Origin: an uncultured Clostridia bacterium
GTDB taxonomy: Bacteria > Bacillota > Clostridia > TANB77 > CAG-508
Direction: 5' to 3'
DNA length: 64,000 bases
Assembly: GCA_934178555.1 (NCBI GenBank)
Contig: CAKPQL010000006.1
Coordinates: 1-64,000 of the forward strand
Positions 28,736 to 40,600 of the stretch are shown in pieces; position 1 is the first letter of the stretch, and each line of letters starts with the position of its first letter. Both the position numbers and the translations under genes were made by a program. Under the pieces are notes generated by a model. The model was not told the origin of the DNA. It saw only the letters and a program-made list of their open reading frames with translations, and searched no databases.

Positions 28736-30979
28736 TTATTTTAATTCATCTTCTGATAGTTGTGATAATGCTATTTGTTTATATGTTTCACAATTTTTCA
28801 TTAACTCTTCATGAGTTCCTTTTCCTACTATTTTTCCTTCTTCTAGAACTATTATTTGATCTGCATTTAAAACAGTGCTTATTCTTTGTGCAACTATTAT
28901 TATTGTCTTATTTTCTGTATTTTTCTTTAACTCTTCTCTAAGTTTGGCATCTGTTTTAAAATCTAATGCTGAAAAGCTATCATCAAATACTAATATCTCT
29001 GGATCTATTGCAATTGCTCTGGCTATTGATAAACGTTGTTTTTGTCCTCCAGATACATTATTTCCTCCCTGTGCTATTTCTGATTTATATCCATTTTCTT
29101 TTTTATCTATAAATTCTTTTGCTTGTGCAATTTCTGCTGCTAAATTCATTTGTTCGTCTGATATATCATTTTTTCCATATTTTATATTTGACTCTATAGT
29201 TCCTGAAAATAACATTCCTTTTTGTGGCACAAATCCAATTTTTTCTCTTAGTTTACTTTGTGAAATATCTTTTACATTTATACCATCTACTAACAATTCT
29301 CCACCAGTAACATCATAAAAACGAGGTATTAAATTTACAACTGTAGATTTTCCACTTCCTGTACTTCCTATTATTGCAGTTGTTTGACCAGGCTTTGCAA
29401 CAAAATCTATATCTGTTAAAATTTCTGTATCAGCATCTGGATATCTAAATGACACATCTTTAAACTCTACATATCCTTTTTTATTTTCATCAAATTTTAA
29501 TTCTTTATCAGGATCTTTAATACTTGGTTCAGTTTCTAATACTTCATTAATACGTCTTGCAGAAACAGATGCCCTTGGTAACATTATAGATATCATTGAA
29601 ATCATTAAGAATGCCATTACAATTTGCATTGTGTATTGTATAAATGCCATAATATCTCCTACTTGCATTATACCCAAATCAACATTTTTTCCTCCAACCC
29701 ATACTATCAATATTGCAATTACATTCATTATAAACATCAATGTTGGCATCATTATACTCATAGCAGTATTTACAAATATGTTTGCTTTCGTTAAGTCTCT
29801 GTTTGCTTCGTTAAATCTTGCTTCTTCCTTTTCCTCTGTATGGAAAGCCCTAATTACAGGCAATCCTGTTAATATCTCTCTTGTTACAAGATTTAGTTTA
29901 TCTATTAAATTTTGTAATCTTTTAAATTTAGGCATTGCTACTATAAATAAAGTCATAACTACTACTAGTATTGCAAAAATTGCTAATCCTATTATCCATG
30001 CCATTGACGTATTACTATTTCCTAATACTCTTAAAAATCCTCCAACTCCTATTATTGGTGCATATACTACCACTCTAAATAACATTCCTATTAACATCTG
30101 TATTTGCTGAATGTCACTCGTACTTCTTGTAATTAATGACGCCGTAGAGAAATCTCTAAATTCTTTAGTAGAAAACTTTAATACTTTTTTAAACACTTTA
30201 TCTCTTAAATTTCTACTCAATTTTGCAGCCACTCTTGATGATAATAACATTATAATTATCGCTGATACCATGCTAACAAGAGCTATCCCTAGCATTTGAG
30301 CACCAACTTTTAGTATATATTGAGTTTGATATTCATCCATATTTATTCCTAATGAAGTATACTCTGCTTTTACTGCTGCAATTGCTACTTGTTCTATCAT
30401 AGTACTCATTCCTTTTTGTAACATTGCATAAGCCTCTGAAATAAAAAACATTAATTCATCTTCTGGAATTTGTTTTATAGATTCCATATCTAAATTTATA
30501 ACATCATCTCTTAATTGTTCTGGTACTACTTGAATCAATTTTTGAATTATTTGAAAATTACTTTGTTTATTGTTGATTATATTTAATGCTAATATTGGCT
30601 TCAACATCATTGTTTCTAGCTCTTCTTCTTTATTACTTGTTATCTTATTTAATATATATATATCCTCATTTTCCAATACTGGATATTTTTTTACATATTT
30701 ATCATATTCTTGTTGTGATAAATTTGATTTAGATATTAAAGTATAATTATCTAATATCTTATTATCGTCCATTGTAAACACTAGTAACTCTTCCATTTTG
30801 CTCTTTCTTATTGCTTCTAGAACAATACTTTCAATTCCACCTTGTTGTATCCCTATATTTACCACTTTAGAAGTATAATCTGGTAATGATAAATCTGCCA
30901 TTGCTTGTATACATAACAATATGACAATTATTACAACTGATACTAGTGAATTCTTTAAATTTTTTAATACCTTAAACAT
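28736..30979 (-). CDS. ABC exporter half-transporter with a large extracytoplasmic insertion and degenerate Walker B
   Basis: The first membrane segment (residues 10-30) is followed by an insertion of about 190 residues before the next span (near 225), with motifs such as NIGIQQGGIESIVLEAIRKS. The ATPase has Walker A GSTGSGKST, signature NVSGGQKQRLSIARA, and Walker B EILVFDDSFSALD, where the catalytic Glu is replaced by Asp. That pattern fits the degenerate half of a heterodimeric exporter such as TM287/288 or BmrCD, with the downstream gene supplying the active site. 747 aa, longer than the usual 580-600. First gene of the operon. Confidence 0.92.
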   Translation of the reverse strand: MFKVLKNLKNSLVSVVIIVILLCIQAMADLSLPDYTSKVVNIGIQQGGIESIVLEAIRKSKMEELLVFTMDDNKILDNYTLISKSNLSQQEYDKYVKKYPVLENEDIYILNKITSNKEEELETMMLKPILALNIINNKQSNFQIIQKLIQVVPEQLRDDVINLDMESIKQIPEDELMFFISEAYAMLQKGMSTMIEQVAIAAVKAEYTSLGINMDEYQTQYILKVGAQMLGIALVSMVSAIIIMLLSSRVAAKLSRNLRDKVFKKVLKFSTKEFRDFSTASLITRSTSDIQQIQMLIGMLFRVVVYAPIIGVGGFLRVLGNSNTSMAWIIGLAIFAILVVVMTLFIVAMPKFKRLQNLIDKLNLVTREILTGLPVIRAFHTEEKEEARFNEANRDLTKANIFVNTAMSIMMPTLMFIMNVIAILIVWVGGKNVDLGIMQVGDIMAFIQYTMQIVMAFLMISMISIMLPRASVSARRINEVLETEPSIKDPDKELKFDENKKGYVEFKDVSFRYPDADTEILTDIDFVAKPGQTTAIIGSTGSGKSTVVNLIPRFYDVTGGELLVDGINVKDISQSKLREKIGFVPQKGMLFSGTIESNIKYGKNDISDEQMNLAAEIAQAKEFIDKKENGYKSEIAQGGNNVSGGQKQRLSIARAIAIDPEILVFDDSFSALDFKTDAKLREELKKNTENKTIIIVAQRISTVLNADQIIVLEEGKIVGKGTHEELMKNCETYKQIALSQLSEDELK

Positions 30980-31018
30980 CCTATTTCCTCCTTATACATT
31001 AAAGTGCGTTTGTTGTTA

Positions 31019-31047
31019 AATATATCACGTTTAAATTAGTTTATCAA
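31019..31047 (-). promoter_or_regulatory. SigA-type promoter for the ABC exporter operon
   Basis: TTGATA (31047-31042), 17-nt spacer, TATATT (31024-31019), 40 nt before the ATG at 30979. Confidence 0.7.
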
Positions 31048-31072
31048 GTATGAAAATTTCTTTTAACATATC

Positions 31073-31102
31073 TTGACAACACTAGTAGATTTATATTATA
31101 AT
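31073..31102 (+). promoter_or_regulatory. Consensus SigA promoter for tRNA-Lys
   Basis: TTGACA (31073-31078), 18-nt spacer, TATAAT (31097-31102), placing transcription start a few bases before the tRNA at 31117. Confidence 0.8.
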
Positions 31103-31116
31103 TATTTTTAGTTCAA

Positions 31117-31192
31117 GCACCATTAGCTCAGTTGGTAGAGCAGGGCACTCTTAATGCCAAGGTCCACAGTTCAAGCCTGTGATGGTGCACCA
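31117..31192 (+). tRNA. tRNA-Lys (anticodon CUU)
   Basis: 76 nt including an encoded CCA. Seven-base acceptor stem GCACCAT/ATGGTGC, D stem GCTC/GAGC, anticodon loop CTCTTAA with anticodon CTT, T stem CACAG/CTGTG with loop TTCAAGC. The first anticodon-stem pair is a G-A mismatch. It reads AAG. It is the only tRNA gene in the window. Confidence 0.95.
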
Positions 31193-31201
31193 AACTTAAT
31201 A

Positions 31202-31237
31202 AAAAAAGAAAAATATGAAATCATATTTTTCTTTTTT
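31202..31237. terminator. Bidirectional terminator between tRNA-Lys and the 86-residue hypothetical gene
   Basis: Perfect 17-bp stem (31202-31218 with 31221-31237) made of an A-rich arm and a T-rich arm with a 2-nt loop. It serves the tRNA on the plus strand and the converging small gene on the minus strand, whose stop codon it touches. Confidence 0.85.
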
Positions 31238-31493
31238 ATTTTACTGCTATCATTAATTCATTGGGTTGTACAATTCTATTAGAATCTTTATAAAAAAATT
31301 CTTCTCCTGTAAAATATACCTTATATTTCATATTTTCTAATCTTATTTTCGAAAAATTTAAAAATAAATTTGTTTCTTCTTCTGTCAAATTATTTTTTAC
31401 TCTTAGTTCATAAAACGTAATACATATATATTCATCATCTTCGGCTATTTTTTTATTTATATAATTTGTTATAAATTCTAAATTCACATTCAT
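31236..31493 (-). CDS. Small hypothetical protein
   Basis: About 85 residues, acidic, with no signal peptide or membrane segment. The sequence opens NVNLEFITNYINKKIAED, has YICITFYELRVKNNLTEEE, and ends SNRIVQPNELMIAVK. I do not recognise a family. TGGAG lies very close to the ATG at 31493; a GTG at 31484 has better spacing, so the start is uncertain. It is isolated between a tRNA and the giant gene. Confidence 0.6.
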   Translation of the reverse strand: MNVNLEFITNYINKKIAEDDEYICITFYELRVKNNLTEEETNLFLNFSKIRLENMKYKVYFTGEEFFYKDSNRIVQPNELMIAVK

Positions 31494-31564
31494 CACTCCA
31501 TTAAATGTAATTTATATTATTATAACATAATTTTTATAAAGTTGCATTTTATTTTATAAAAGAA

Positions 31565-31590
31565 AGGATGTACACTTCTGTGTACATCCT
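31565..31590 (-). terminator. Terminator of the giant gene
   Basis: Stem AGGATGTACAC / GTGTACATCCT (11 bp) with a 4-nt loop. On the minus strand it is followed by TTCTTTTAT. It lies 28 nt past the stop at 31618. Confidence 0.85.
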
Positions 31591-31617
31591 AAAAATTTAT
31601 ATTAGATTAAATTTTCT

Positions 31618-34600
31618 TTAGAATTCTAAATAATTTCTTGGGTCTACTGCTGATGAGTATGAACCGCTTATTTTTCTTATTTCAAAATGTAAGTGTGCTC
31701 CTGTTGATGTACCAGCTCCTGCATCTCCTGGTTTTCCACCTTCTAATGCAATTTGTTGTCCTTTAATTACTGTATCTCCTACTTGTACATCAATTTCATA
31801 TAAGTGAGCATAGAAACTATATATTTTTTCTCCATTAACAACATGCTCTATTTCTATACAGTAACCATATCCACCATTTTCTCCTGCATACGTTACAGTA
31901 CCGTCAGCTATTGCTAATATTGGTGTTTTCCATTCTGCAGCAATGTCTAATCCTGTATGGAATTTCTCTTCTTCTCCTGTTGTTGGATCTATTCTTGTTC
32001 CATAATCAGATGTAATTACATAGCTTGAATTAACTGGTAATACAAACTCTGATTTATTTGCACTCATTAAAGCCAATGTTGTAATTTGTGGTTTCTTCTG
32101 CCATTTTAATACTGGATATCCATTGTTTAGGTTATCTGTATCTGATTTATATGATTCACCTAAGTTTGCTAATAATGTTGTTATATCTGTTATTGGTTGT
32201 GTTGTATCTATTTGTTTACGTATTGACTCATTTATTGTTGCTCCTACACCATTATTTGTACTTGTACTTAAGTAATAACAATTTGTTAATGCACCAGTTG
32301 TTATATCTCCGTTTGTTTCTGTTACTTCTTTGAATCCTACTATTTCACCTACTGAGGTACTTCCAGATACAATTCCTATACTATAACAATTTTCTACTAT
32401 TACTTCTTTTAATATTTGTCCTGCTATACCACCAACTTGGTTAATTCCTGTTATATTTCCAGAATTATAGCAATTTCTTATTACAGTATTTCCTTTTGCA
32501 TATCCTACAATTCCACCAACTCTACTTGCATTTGATGTTATATCTGCTGAATTGTAACAATCTTCTATTGTAGTATCAGTTGCATATGCAACTATTCCAC
32601 CTACATAACCTTTAGTTGAAATTATATTACCATCTTGAATTCCTATATTCTTAATAGTAGCTCCATTTGTATGTCCAAATAATCCTACATATGTTGATGT
32701 TGAGTTTATATCAATGTTAGAAATTGTATGTCCGCTTCCATCAAAGTTTCCTTTAAATTGTTTATTAGATTTACCTATTGGTGTAAATGTCAATCCTGTT
32801 AAATCTAAATCATTTGCTAATGTTACTTTTTCTCCTTCATATGTTGTTCCACTATTTACTAAACTACTAAATTCTATTAAATCTTCTTCTGTTTTTATAA
32901 TATTATCTTTTACTTCTACATCTGCTCTTGTCATATTTCCATATGAATCTTTTACTTCTACATAGAATTTATATGTTTTATTAAATTCTGAAACCATACT
33001 ATATGTCTTAGTAATAGTAGCAGTTGTTCCTGTTACAGTTTGTCTTGCAATTTCTGTTCCATCTTCTTTGTAGAATATAAAGCTATCTAAGTTTCTATCT
33101 TCTCCACTTGCTGTTAATTCTACTCCGCTTAATGTTAATTCTGCATCTAATGTAACATTTTTTGGTAATGTTATATCTTCGTCAGTGTCTTCCCCACGTT
33201 TTGATACTACAGCTCTTGCTCCATTTACTCTAACAGTTATATCAATTAAGCTCATATTAGGATCAATTGTAATAACATTATGCTCAATTTTATATTCGTC
33301 TCCTTCTACTATTGAAATTGTTTCATTACCTATTACTACACCATTTTCGTCTGTTACTTTTAACACATAGTTTCCTATTTGAACATTATCAAATCCAAAT
33401 TCTCCATTTTTATCTGTTAAAGTTGTTTCATTTATTTCTATAGTTGCATTTGTAACCTTTGTATCTGTCGCATCTAATACTTCTCCAAATATTTCTATAA
33501 CTCTTATATATTTAATATCTTCTGCCTTCTTATCATAGTTTTTAATTAATATATCTAAGTCTTCATTTGTAATGTAACCATCTCCGTTAAAGTCATATTT
33601 ATCGTTTGTACTATCCACTACAGTATTTACTCTTGCTTTTCTATTTACTTGAACTAAGTCTCTTATGTCAATATATTCATCATCGCCCGCAACTTCACCA
33701 GCTATTAAGTATGCTTTTCCTGTATATCTTCTTACACCATATGTTGCAGGTATATCTATCATTGTATATTTCAAATATCCATCTTTCTTTATAGTCATCT
33801 TATAATTGTCTCCTGCTGGTATCTCTACATTAAATGTTCCGTCTGCCTTAGTTACTGCTGTTGTTATTAATGTATCTGCATTATCTAGTATTTGAACTAC
33901 TGTGTTTGCATAACTATTTTTGTTTTCTGTTATTATTGTACCTGTTATTATTGTGCGTTTCTTAATTGTTAATTTATATTTTGATTCATTTCCACTTTCT
34001 GCTGTAACAATTACATCTAATACTATATCTTTATCCATTGATTTTAAATCTTTTACAACATTTAGTACTTTACTTCCAATATGTTTTTCAACTGTTACTG
34101 TTGATAATGGATTTGTAGCAATCAATGTAATATCTGCATTATATTCTTCTGGGTCTAGTTCTATTACATATTCGCCTATATAATTCATATCGGTTGGTTT
34201 ATTCATAGTTGCTATTTGTCCACCGTTATATTTTACTTCTTCTAATCTACTATCATCTGATACATCTTTTAACCATAATGTGTATGTTTGTGTTCTGCTT
34301 CCATTTGGTGATACTACTGTTATTGTTACATATGTAGTATTTTCAAAATCTATATCGTTTAATGTTGCCTGTCCAGTTACTTGTTCTCCTGAACCATTTA
34401 CATTGTCTTTTGTATAAATCTTAACAGTAGCTGAACCATACATTGAATCTTCTGGATATATACTATTAGCTTTTGCAAGTGCATATACTGCTCCGCTTCC
34501 TGCTAATCCTAAATTATTTACTTTATACTCGTATTTTCCTGGTTGTAAATCAACTTGTCTTCCTCCAATTGTTAATTCTTTCAATTCTGCTTGACTTGCC

Positions 34601-37600
34601 TTTGGAACTATATCTATAAAGTATTCTGCTGAAGCTCCTCTTTGTGGTATTACTTTTACTTTTAATGTTGTTACAGCTTCTTTATCTATTGGTATTGCTT
34701 CTGCTAATAACACTCCGTTTGATGCGTTTATTATATTTCCATCTAAATCGTATAATTCAACAGTTGCCATAGGGCTTACTGGTACTATTCTTAAATCTAT
34801 TTCTTCTCTTTCTTCTGCAGTTGCATCTAATAGTATTTCATATGTATCATGATATCCAAGTACACCGTTATGCCATTCACTATATGGTGAATCCATTGGT
34901 GTAATACCATCATTATAGTTATCTGTTGTTATTGACTCTAGAGTATTTTCTGTTGATACTCTATTTACATATAAGTAGTATACTCCCTCAATTTCTTCAC
35001 CTGTTGCACTTTGACTTGCTGGTATATCTACCCTTAACTCAATTTTAACTTTTCCATTTACTAATGTATATTTATCAATATGTTCTATTATTTCTTCTAC
35101 TTTTTGCCATTTGAATGATTGTCCATTTATAGAAACATTTGCAAATTCATAATTTGGAATCATTTTTACATCAATTTGTTCTACTGTATCTGAAATTTCA
35201 TATTCATAATATGTTTCTTGCTCTGTTACAATTGGTTCTAGTCCATTTCCATCAACATATAACTCTTTAATTGATGCATCAGCTGATTTCCTAATGAACC
35301 ATACTCTGTAATCTTTTGCAGTTATACCATCTTCTGATACTACTCTTACTTTTAACTCTGTTAATGTTTCTGTTATTGCCACAGTTTTTTCTACTTGACC
35401 AACTCCTGCAACATTTACATAGTCTCCATCTAAATAGATTTTTGAATATTCACTTTCTGTAATTATCTTTGTTAATACTTCATTAACACTTTCATCTATA
35501 TATTTAGTATATATTGTTCCGTCTTTTTCTGTCTTTCCTACAAAGTCATAATGTGTAATTTGATCATCTACAGGTATTTCATCATTATTTCCAATAACCT
35601 TAGAAATCTCTGCCGAATCATCTTGTTTTGTTATTGTTAATGTATATTCCTCAGCTGGTACTTGTAAATCTTCTGATTGTACTTTTACTTTAATTACAAA
35701 TGTTCTACCAACTGATGTATTTAACATAGCAACTTTTGAATATGGATACACATATGGTTTATATTTTGTAGTTATAATTGTTTGACCATATAATTCATTT
35801 CCTGTCTTGATGCTATTTCCAGCTTTATCCAATATATCAACAAGTTCTAGATTTATTACAGCATAACTATTTGTTGCCCATAATGTCAATTTTGTTGTAT
35901 CTTGATCCATTCTTATATTGCATGAATAATTATTTGGATTTGTTGGATCTGCTACAATATTTTGAGATCTATCATAGAATTTCTTTCCTGTCTCATATTC
36001 TTTTCCGTCATTATCTATTTTAATTTCTGGATATTCTCTTTCTATTGTAACACTACTAATTGAATCATCTGAATACATTCTTCTTACAATAATATATCTT
36101 TCTACTGTTGGTGCATCTTCAAATTCTGGTATTATTTCAACTTTTATTGTAGCTACACTATTCTCATTTGGTAATGATATATCAAATGGTAATGTCTTTG
36201 CTTGTCCATTTACTGTAATTACCTTTGTTGCACTAGCACATTCTAAGTTAATTTCATCAATTCTAACTGTATCTAATTGTGATGTTACATTTATTCGTTT
36301 TTCATATCGTTCTGTATCTGAATTCCAACTAAATGTTCCATCTGTTTCAACTTTATAATCTGCACTATCTTTATTTATTACTATGCTTGTTATATTTGTG
36401 CTTGTATGTTGTCTTGTTATTTGTACTGTATATTCTTTTGCTTCAATACTTGTATCCTCTGGAACAAGTGATATTTTAGCAATAATTACTTTATCATCTG
36501 TATAATCTAAAGCAGATATTATATTGTTTAATGTAAATATTATTTCTTTTTCATCTGAACTTGATTTGCTTGTTCCAAGCAATGTTGTTACATCTGTTCC
36601 ATTTACATTAACTGATATTGTTGTATTTGCTTTACTTAATTTATTTTCACCAGTTATTATTATTGGTAAAGTATTTTTATCTGCATTTACATTTACTTTA
36701 TAAATTCCATCTGTATTATCTAATGTAGCCAATTTTCCATCTACTACTATACTACTTAAGTTAGTGTTTCTTGCTTTTTTGTATAAAGTTATAACATATG
36801 GTTTATTTTCATTTGTTGCTCCTGATTCTGCTTTTGTTATTACCTTAAAGTAAACCTCTTCTCCTTCTGGCATTGTAAATGTTGAATCTATTGTATAATT
36901 TTCAAGCACCTTTGCATTATTGTATGGATCAGCCTTATCTATTCTTGAAATTTCTACATCCATTTTTGTTGTATCTGCAGGTAGTATATCTCCTAATGAG
37001 ATTTCAGACCAATTACTTGGAATATACACTGTATCACAACCATACCAATAATCATAACCATCTTGATATTTATTTCCATAATACCATTTATAATAGATAT
37101 GTGTTTTTTCTTTAAAAGTCTCTGTATGAGTACTATTATCTTTTAATACTATTTCTCCTGTTTCACCACTTACTGCTGGTTTTACTTTTATTTGTTCCAA
37201 TATAGTACTATTATATTGTCTTGTAATTATTAACTTATATGTTTTTGAAGGTATATCAGTATCTTGTGGTATTACTGTTATTAATACTTCTACTTCTTTT
37301 TCAGTTATACTACTTAAATCATATGTTCCTACTTCTTCATAAGTTTTATTATTAGGAGTTGTTGTGTAATTTGCATCTGTAATAGAAACTGTTGCAAATA
37401 CATTTGCAGATATTGCTCTTATTACAGCTGAAGTATCTGTATCGTTTACATTTGCTTTAAATATTGCTTCTATTCCAGCTTCTGTTGAAGCCTCTTTTGT
37501 TGCATCTACTCCTTTTACATATACATTGCTTAAGCTTGCATTTGTAGCCATTCTTATTACATTTATCTTATATTCTTTTGTTGCTCCAGATTCTGCAGTT

Positions 37601-40600
37601 ACTGTAATTATTACTTCTTTTATAGCTCCATCTCCTGTAGTTGCTTCTGCTAAGTCTACACTAAATCCATCATCTGTTTGAGTAACAACTGTATTGTCAA
37701 CTTTTATTTCAACTGTTGCTCTATCACAACTTGCTACAATTTTTGCAAAATCTACTTTTTCTACTGATGATTTTGCTATAACTTCTCCATCTGGATTAAA
37801 TACTATTGTTCCTGTTTGATCAGTTGATGTTGAAGTTTCTGTATATGAGTATGAAACATCTTCTACTCCTAATTCTATGTGTCTTCTTGTTAATTTTAAT
37901 TTATGTGTTTTTACAACACTTGTATCTTCTGCAGCAACATTAAATTCTACATAAATGTATCTATTTTCATCGTTGCTTGCATCTTCTGTTGGATCATCTG
38001 CATATAAATCTGCTAATCCAGATATTGCAAATGAATTGTTTACTACAGAACTTATAGTTACACTACTTAAATCTCCATCAACTACTTTATATGCTCTTGG
38101 TGTTCCTACTACTTTTCCTAAAGTATCTGCTGGTGATACTAGTATGTCTGTGTCTTCATTTACATTAATTTCTGCAGTATATAGATTTGTTTCTGAATCA
38201 TAAATAGCATTTTTAGTTCTAGTTCCAGCTTTTACTGTTATTGCATTTATATCAGCATTAGCTGATTGTCTTCTTACCTTTAATGTATATGCCTTTTCAT
38301 TTCCATATTCAGCTTTTACAACTATATTAAATGTTTTTTCTGTTCCTTCTGAAATTGTATATAATTTCGTTGCATCTAATTCTTCTTTTTGTACACTACC
38401 TGTTTCATCTGTATATCGTACATATACTTTAGCATTTCCACATATAGTTTCTGCTGAAATTATGTTTATTCCTTCTACACTTGAAGGTATTGTTTTGCTT
38501 ATTACATCTGTGTTTGCAAAGCTTATTTGTTGTTTAGTTGTTCCATATGTATATTCAACTTTTCCTAAGCCTACTTCTGTATGTTTTCTATTTAATCTAA
38601 TAATATAATCAGCTCTATTACCATCTTCTGCTCTTACAGTAACTTTTACATTTATTGTTTTTCCTGTTGTATCTGTATCTTCTACTTTGTTATGTGAAGC
38701 TTCACTAATGCCTGATATTGTAAATTCATTGTCTACTATACTACTTACTGTTGCACTTGTTAAATCTCCTTCTGATACAAGATATGCTTTTGCAGCTACC
38801 ACTCTAGCATTGCTATCTCTTAATACAACTTTTACTTTTGGATCACTTCCACTTTCTATATCTAATACATAAGCTCCTAATGTTGTATCTAGTATATTTG
38901 TTTTATTCTTGTCTGCTTGAACTTCTTTTATTGATGTATCTGTTGTTCTCTTTCTAATGTTTATAGTAAACTCTTGATTAACATTTCTTAATGAAACTAT
39001 AAATTTTACTTTTGTAATTCCGCTATTTGCTACATTTACTGTTAACTTTCTATCAGTTAATACATTTCCCAATTCATCTTTTACTATAACTTCATCATCA
39101 AGTTCACAAAGTATATCTGTTAATTCTATTACTGAAGTATTATTTGGAACTTTTATTATATCCCTTGTTTCAAATGTATTGCTTGATTTAGCTTCAAAGT
39201 CTGATGCTGTTAATTGTGCATCTGTTTTAACATTTCCTGACAAATCTAATCCATTTATTGATATTAGATAAGGTTTCTCGCCTAATACATAAAGTGTATA
39301 TTCTGTTGCTCCTAAAGCTCTATCTTCTGGTGTTACTTCAATTTTTATAACAATTTCTTGTATATCACTTCCTGATATACCTACTTGATTTAATGCCTGA
39401 CTTAATTGATTTAATAAATCTTTTGTTATATCTTTTAATCCATTATCTCTTATATTTTCATCTACACCTTTACCTGTAACTGTTACATCTGTTCCATTTA
39501 AAGATTTGATGTATACATTTACTAAAGCATTTTCTTCTATATCTTTTATACTTAAATCAAGTTTATTTATAGGTAATGCTAATGTATCAGTATATGTAGT
39601 TTTTGTATCTAATCTTGGTTCATATCCGTTTAATTTTATTGTTCCAATATATTTATTATTAGATTTCTTAGTAACTTTTAATCTATATTCAACACTCTTT
39701 CCTATCTCTGGAATTACTGTAATTAATTCTTCTATAGTTGCTTTATCTTTTGCTGCAAATGGTATTTCCTTAGGATTTGCTGTAGAATATAGGCTTCCTT
39801 TTTCACTCTCTAATCCGTTTTCTATTGTTGCGTATTCGTTTTCTGTTTTTATGTTGTTTATTACTAATTTATCTTGTGTAGATGGAACCTTATATTCATA
39901 TGTATATACAATTTTTCCATCTATTGTTTCTGGACCTACGAAATCTTTTGATGAAGTAATTGTTTTTGTAGTTCCATCTTCATTTAAAACTTCAATAGCT
40001 ATATTTGTATTTGACATTAATCTTGTAATTGTTAATTCATATTTAGCCATATATTCATCATCTGTTTTATTAGTATAGTATTCTGGATATAATTTATATC
40101 CTTTAGATGTTACTGTTGTTTCTACTACAATTGTCCTTACCTCGTCTGCACTTATAGTTTTATCTACTCCATTTTCATCTGTATATGTATAATTTTGTGT
40201 AAGTGATATATTTAATGAATTTTCATTCATTTCAGATGTTGCTGTTGCAATATTTTCTTTTACAGTAAATCCGTTTACTTTTGTTACTTTTATGCCTACT
40301 ACACCTTCACTCTTTGAAGTTACCTTTACATCTTTTACTGTTTCAGTTATTTCTGATTTGTAATCTGGTTTGCTTATATCAACTGTAACACTATCTGTTA
40401 CATTGTATAAACTCATATCTTTCAAGTCTACATTATCCGTAGTTTTCTTTATTGTCAAATTGTATATTTTTTCATCTTTACCATTTTCTGCTGTAACTTT
40501 AATGTAAACATGTTTTACTGTACTTCTTAATCCTTGCTCTACTAAATCTGAAGATTTAATTCCATTTAATTCTTTTAAATCACCTGTAATATAATCGCTA

